DNA from: Candidatus Hydrogenedentes bacterium UBA2224
Lineage (GTDB): Bacteria; Hydrogenedentota; Hydrogenedentia; Hydrogenedentales; SLHB01
Length of the DNA: 15,245 bases
Reading direction: 5' to 3'
Assembly: GCA_002348185.1 (NCBI GenBank)
Contig: DDYW01000031.1
Coordinates: 8,869-24,113, forward strand
Numbering within the stretch: position 1 is the first letter of the stretch; each line of letters opens with the position of its first letter. Shown here one piece after another: positions 12,216-15,245 of this stretch. The position numbers and the translations under genes are program-made. The notes under the pieces are model-generated. The model worked only from the letters and a program-made list of their open reading frames with translations. It was not told where the DNA came from and searched no databases.

Positions 12216-13841
12216 TTATCCCAGTGTGATCAGTGACGGATCGTACTCGGCCGGTTTCTCGTAGCCGAGCAGATTCAGCAGCGTCGCAGCAACGTTGCTC
12301 AATCCCGGGTGCTCCACGCCGCTCAGGCGGAGCGCGTTGGTTTCCGAGAAGTCCTTGATAACGAACGGCACCGGATTCAGCGTGTGCGCCACCATGGCCT
12401 CACGTTTGCCCTTCTTCTCGGTCCACATGCAGTCGGCGTTTCCGTGATCGGCGGTGGCGATCAGGATGCCCTTGGCCGCACGCACCGCCGGAAGAATGCG
12501 GCGCAGGCCCAGGTCAACCGCCTCCACGGCGATGCGCACCGCGATGGGTATGCCGGTGTGGCCCACCATGTCGCCGTTGGCGAAATTGAGCCGGATGAAC
12601 TTCCGGTCCCCCTGCCGGATCTGAGCGACGACTGCATCGGTGATTTCGGCCGCCTTCATCCAGGGCCGCTGGTCGAAGGTGACCTTGTCGGAGGGGATTT
12701 CCACATAGTTCTCGAGGGTTTCGTCGAGGTATCCGGAATTGTTGCCGTTCCAGAAATACGTCACGTGCCCGAATTTCTGCGTCTCGGAGATGGCGTAGGA
12801 CGTGACGCCCGCCGCGCAGAGGTACTGTCCAATGGTCCGGTCGATCGCGGGCGGCTCCACGAGGAAGTTCCGCGGAATGTGGGCGTCACCGTCGTATTCC
12901 ATCATGCCCGCGTAGAACACGTCCGGCACGCGTTTGCGGTCAAACCCGCTGAAATCGGCCTGTTCGAAGGCCATGGAAATCTCAATGGCCCGGTCGCCGC
13001 GGAAATTAAAAAACACCACGGCGTCGCCGTCTTCAATGGTTCCAACGGGGTTGCCGTTCTCGGCGACGACGAAGCTCTCGAGATATTGGTCGGTGATGCC
13101 GGGATCTTCCGCGTAATACGTCTTGATGGCCTCGCTCGCCGAGGCGAACTGGCGTCCTTCGCCGAGGACGTGGGCTTTCCACCCGCGTTCCACGACCGTC
13201 CAGTCGGCGAAATAGCGGTCCATGGTGGTGATCATGCGCCCGCCGCCCGAACCGATGCGATAATCTCTGCCGGCTTCGCTCAGGGCGGCCAGGCGCGCCT
13301 CGAGGGGTTCAACGTAGTCCAGCGCGCTCTTTTCACCCACATCGCGGCCGTCCATCAGCGGATGCACCCGCACGCGCGGCATGCCGTCCCGGGCGCAGCG
13401 CTCCAGCAGGGCGTACACCTGTTCGATGTGGCTGTGCACGTTGCCGTCCGACAGCAGCCCGATGAAATGGACGGTGCCACCGCTGGCCGCGCGCTCCCTG
13501 AGCGCGTTCCAGGCCGCGCCTTCGAAAATCTTGCCCGATCGAATGGCCTCGTTCACCAGCCGCGCACCCTGCGAAAACACGCGGCCCGCGCCCAGGGCGT
13601 TGTGCCCGACCTCGGAGTTGCCCATGTCGTCATCGGTCGGCAGTCCGACCGCCGTGCCGTGGGCTTTTAACTGCGCGTAGAGGGGTTCCTGGAGCAATTC
13701 GTCGAGAACGGGCGTATACGCCATGTGCACGCCATCGGACTCGTCGCGCTTGCCTATGCCCACGCCGTCCATGATGACCAGGACCACCGGCCCCGGAAAC
13801 GGGGTGTATTTCGCCAGTTTTTGCAGACTGAGCTTGCTCAT
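12216..13841 (-). CDS. gpmI: 2,3-bisphosphoglycerate-independent phosphoglycerate mutase
   Basis: Interconverts 3- and 2-phosphoglycerate in glycolysis and gluconeogenesis, using two metal ions and a phosphoserine intermediate. The 541-residue protein has Asp25 in LVIMDGVGIG, the catalytic serine Ser76 in GNSEVGH, SDGNVHSH (131-138), MDGRD (163-167), NFRGDR (279-284), NGDMVGHTG (422-430, Asp424 and His428), TADHGNAD (463-470, Asp465 and His466) and His486 in HTLNPVP. SGGGRMITTMDRY (198-210) with DWTVVERGWKAHVLGE, and KFGHVTYFWNGN (356-367) with YVEIPSD, are the wording of plant and trypanosomatid enzymes as I recall them, rather than E. coli GpmI. ATG 13841 has AAGGAAG five nucleotides upstream, and a promoter lies at 13881-13909. 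The stop is 15 nt from that of the convergent sugar ABC ATPase, with no terminator visible between. Confidence 0.96.
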   Translation of the reverse strand: MSKLSLQKLAKYTPFPGPVVLVIMDGVGIGKRDESDGVHMAYTPVLDELLQEPLYAQLKAHGTAVGLPTDDDMGNSEVGHNALGAGRVFSQGARLVNEAIRSGKIFEGAAWNALRERAASGGTVHFIGLLSDGNVHSHIEQVYALLERCARDGMPRVRVHPLMDGRDVGEKSALDYVEPLEARLAALSEAGRDYRIGSGGGRMITTMDRYFADWTVVERGWKAHVLGEGRQFASASEAIKTYYAEDPGITDQYLESFVVAENGNPVGTIEDGDAVVFFNFRGDRAIEISMAFEQADFSGFDRKRVPDVFYAGMMEYDGDAHIPRNFLVEPPAIDRTIGQYLCAAGVTSYAISETQKFGHVTYFWNGNNSGYLDETLENYVEIPSDKVTFDQRPWMKAAEITDAVVAQIRQGDRKFIRLNFANGDMVGHTGIPIAVRIAVEAVDLGLRRILPAVRAAKGILIATADHGNADCMWTEKKGKREAMVAHTLNPVPFVIKDFSETNALRLSGVEHPGLSNVAATLLNLLGYEKPAEYDPSLITLG

Positions 13842-13880
13842 GAATCTTCCTTATCGTGATAGTTACGCCCGGAATGCGCA

Positions 13881-13909
13881 AGTGTACCGGGCGCGGGAGA
13901 TCCGATCAA
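13881..13909 (-). promoter_or_regulatory. gpmI promoter candidate
   Basis: On the minus strand TTGATC (13904-13909) and TACACT (13881-13886) are exactly 17 nt apart. A start near 13874 gives a leader of about 33 nt carrying the ribosome site. Confidence 0.5.
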
Positions 13910-13919
13910 ATCAGACGCC

Positions 13920-13935
13920 GCAACCCACGGGTTGC
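13920..13935. promoter_or_regulatory. Perfect inverted repeat upstream of the gpmI promoter
   Basis: GCAACCC-AC-GGGTTGC lies 10 nt upstream of the candidate -35 of gpmI. It may be an operator or activator site. It could also be a weak terminator for the nucleoside-hydrolase-like gene that ends at 14008, but no T-run follows on the minus strand. A second stem, GGCCAG-AGC-CTGGCC, lies at 13967-13981. Confidence 0.4.
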
Positions 13936-14007
13936 GCGAACTTCGGGCGCCCGCCGCCGCGCCAGAGGCCAGAGCCTGGCCCATGCCCCCGGACCGTCTC
14001 CGCCCGG

Positions 14008-15003
14008 TCAGTTTTTGAATTCCGCCAGGGCCTGTCTCAACGCGGCAAGCATCTCGCCGCGGTATTCGTCCGGCTTATCCACATGAAACACCTTCATGGG
14101 ACGCCCTATGCCCGAAGAAACCACGGTCGTGCGCCCCGACGGTTCGACGAGCACTTCCGTCTCGGGAAAGGAAAACGTCCGGCAGGCACGGCCCGCGGCA
14201 TGCAGCAACGCCCCCGTGCACCACATGTTCCGTTCCTGGCTCCAAATCTCCTGGCGAAGGGCTTCGGGGACCGGCTCGGTCAACGCCAGGATGGGGTCGC
14301 GCTGCGCCGGGTCGGCCTGGGTCAGGGCATAGACGATAAAGCCCTGAATCCCCCCGGATGCCCCGTCCAGGACTTCCCTGTGGGTGAAACGCCAGTAGGA
14401 TTCATAGCCGTTCGGGCCAAAACACGGCACGAGATAGAGCGGACATCCGCTGTTCAGAACGCGGACATAGGAATGCGGGTCGAGGTCGACATTGTATTCG
14501 CGGTCGCCGCCCGCATGGCCGGCGTTGACGTAGAGCCGGGCAATCTTCTCGCGGCACAGCCGTTCGTCGCGGTTCATGGCCGCCGCAATATCACGGAGGC
14601 TGCCGGTCACGAACACCACGACAGGCTGGGGGCTCTCTTTCAGGACGCGCAGGATCAATTCGACTCCGCGCTGGGTCTCTTCGGGCTGTTCCCGGCCCGT
14701 GTCTTCCGGCGAGACCAGGCATTCGACCAGCCCCGTCGCGAACGGAACCTCTTTCCCGGTCAGGTGCATCATCTGCCGGAGCGCCACGATCCCCGGTCGG
14801 TCCTTTCCGACGGGCCCGAGATCAAAGACCATGCCACGGACATCAAACTCCGGCATCCCGAACAAGGTCGCGATATCGAAATGATCGTCGGGATCGGCAT
14901 GCGGATGCAGGAGGTCCGTCGTATAAAGAATCGGCACCGCGCCATCGGCTCCGGCTGCGTCGGCAAGCAACCCCACGGCGGCAAGAAGGCATACACTTCG
15001 CAT
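14008..15003 (-). CDS. Exported nucleoside-hydrolase-like (IUNH superfamily) protein
   Basis: Probable secreted or periplasmic hydrolase related to inosine-uridine nucleoside N-ribohydrolases. With ATG 15003 (GAGGAG eight nucleotides upstream) it has 331 residues and a signal peptide: MRSVCLLAAVGLLADAAGA, cleaved near residue 19-22. The mature part opens ILYTTDLLHPHADPDDHFD (25-43), an altered form of the calcium-binding DxDxxxDD motif, with Asp37, Asp39 and Asp40 as likely ligands. VVFVTGSLRDIAAAM (129-143) matches the family's TGPLTNLA stretch, and GGDREYNVDLDPHSYVRVL (165-183) matches the ExN/W-x-DP-A region. The clear difference from classical enzymes is the HPHA insertion before the Asp cluster. 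An in-frame start at 15090 would precede the promoter and is unlikely. It may act on nucleosides or another glycoside; activity is not assured. Probably transcribed alone, 166 nt upstream of gpmI. Confidence 0.65.
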   Translation of the reverse strand: MRSVCLLAAVGLLADAAGADGAVPILYTTDLLHPHADPDDHFDIATLFGMPEFDVRGMVFDLGPVGKDRPGIVALRQMMHLTGKEVPFATGLVECLVSPEDTGREQPEETQRGVELILRVLKESPQPVVVFVTGSLRDIAAAMNRDERLCREKIARLYVNAGHAGGDREYNVDLDPHSYVRVLNSGCPLYLVPCFGPNGYESYWRFTHREVLDGASGGIQGFIVYALTQADPAQRDPILALTEPVPEALRQEIWSQERNMWCTGALLHAAGRACRTFSFPETEVLVEPSGRTTVVSSGIGRPMKVFHVDKPDEYRGEMLAALRQALAEFKN

Positions 15004-15031
15004 GGCCGCTCTCCTCTTCCGTTTGAGCAAG

Positions 15032-15060
15032 ACTATGCCCCATCGGACAGGGTCTGTTAA
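15032..15060 (-). promoter_or_regulatory. Promoter of the nucleoside-hydrolase-like gene
   Basis: On the minus strand TTAACA (15055-15060, five of six consensus bases) and CATAGT (15032-15037, four of six) are separated by exactly 17 nt. A start near 15025 gives a short leader that contains the GAGGAG ribosome site. This is the best promoter match in the window. Confidence 0.55.
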
Positions 15061-15142
15061 AGCTCCGCGCGAGACAGCCGATCGCCTCACCCATAGATGA
15101 TGAAAATCGTAATGACCACGCGGAAGCCAAATCGTCGAGACG

Positions 15143-15201
15143 GTAGGGGTAGCCCTCGTAGTTGCCCTCCGGACAGGGCAGACACAAAGGCCTGCCCCTG
15201 C
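15143..15201. repeat. Long imperfect hairpin repeat near the right edge
   Basis: GTAGGGGTAGCCC on the left pairs imperfectly with GGCCTGCCCCTGC on the right. At the centre TGCCCT-CCGGAC-AGGGCA is a perfect stem. The whole is a foldback of about 59 nt. It resembles GTAGGGGCAGGC-type dispersed foldback elements of the same class as the repeats at 11-46 and 10070-10105, but is not a copy of them. Confidence 0.6.
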
Positions 15202-15217
15202 AATACTAGAGGACAGA

Positions 15218-15245
15218 GAACGGGGACATGTTCCAAGCGCCGTCC
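15218..15245. repeat. Truncated dispersed repeat at the right edge
   Basis: GAACGGGGAC at 15218-15227 is the exact reverse complement of the first ten bases of the window. It continues into ATGTTCCAAGCGCCGTCC, where the window ends. An ACATGT palindrome lies at 15226-15231. This suggests a repeat element with inverted ends, cut by the window boundary. Confidence 0.45.

Noticed and set aside
10770..13670. Long antisense frames over the sugar ABC ATPase (10770-12107) and gpmI (12309-13670)
   Set aside because: Both lie opposite genes with full sets of catalytic motifs and show no domain of their own.
13723..15060. A 445-codon plus-strand frame opposite the nucleoside-hydrolase-like gene
   Set aside because: Shadow frame. 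The minus-strand gene has a signal peptide, ribosome site and promoter.

Overview
The window looks like a piece of a high-GC, Gram-negative, probably uncultivated bacterial genome. A TonB/ExbB-type energy-transduction pair, a lipoprotein-type binding protein and a secreted hydrolase imply a periplasm and outer membrane. The intergenic repeats (a GTCCAYCCC 9-mer minisatellite, GTAGGGGCAG hairpins, twin-hairpin arrays, GCAGGCGTCTC palindromes) resemble dispersed repeats I associate with Planctomycetota, Lentisphaerota/Kiritimatiellota and Hydrogenedentota. That assignment is an inference from memory and is not proven. Both ends carry the same 10-base word in inverted orientation, so the window may be a contig broken inside a dispersed repeat.

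Layout. 1-169: repeat DNA. 170-1867 (minus): a TonB/TolA-like gene followed by an ExbB/TolQ-like channel gene; no ExbD/TolR partner is visible. 1868-2230: divergent control region with a 16-nt tandem duplication ending in a T-run, a promoter candidate and a leader hairpin. 2231-4594 (plus): an atypical ROK/hexokinase-fold kinase with a long N-terminal extension, then a PIG-L/LmbE-type deacetylase; a probable terminator follows. 4676-7486 (plus): a complete, tightly coupled three-gene ABC importer of the cobalamin/ferric-siderophore class (binding protein, ATPase, permease). 7444-9492 (minus): a Rep/UvrD/PcrA-family DNA helicase whose 3' end overlaps the permease gene by 43 nt. 9493-10694: a 1.2-kb non-coding island packed with small palindromic repeats in both orientations. 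10695-12200 (plus): a double-domain sugar ABC ATPase (RbsA/MglA type) without permease or binding protein. 12216-13841 (minus): cofactor-independent phosphoglycerate mutase whose motifs resemble the plant/trypanosomatid type. 14008-15003 (minus): an exported nucleoside-hydrolase-like protein with its own promoter. 15004-15245: promoter and repeat DNA.

How the genes may fit together. TonB/ExbB would energise an outer-membrane receptor (none in the window), and the binding-protein importer would carry the ligand across the inner membrane. The kinase-deacetylase pair suggests processing of acetylated amino sugars. The sugar ABC ATPase and phosphoglycerate mutase fit carbohydrate use. These links are inferences from family membership and neighbourhood. 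I see no RNA gene, transposase, CRISPR array or phage gene. Nothing amounts to a clearly new multi-gene system. The least explained parts are the repeat island, the ROK N-terminal domain and the missing ExbD.
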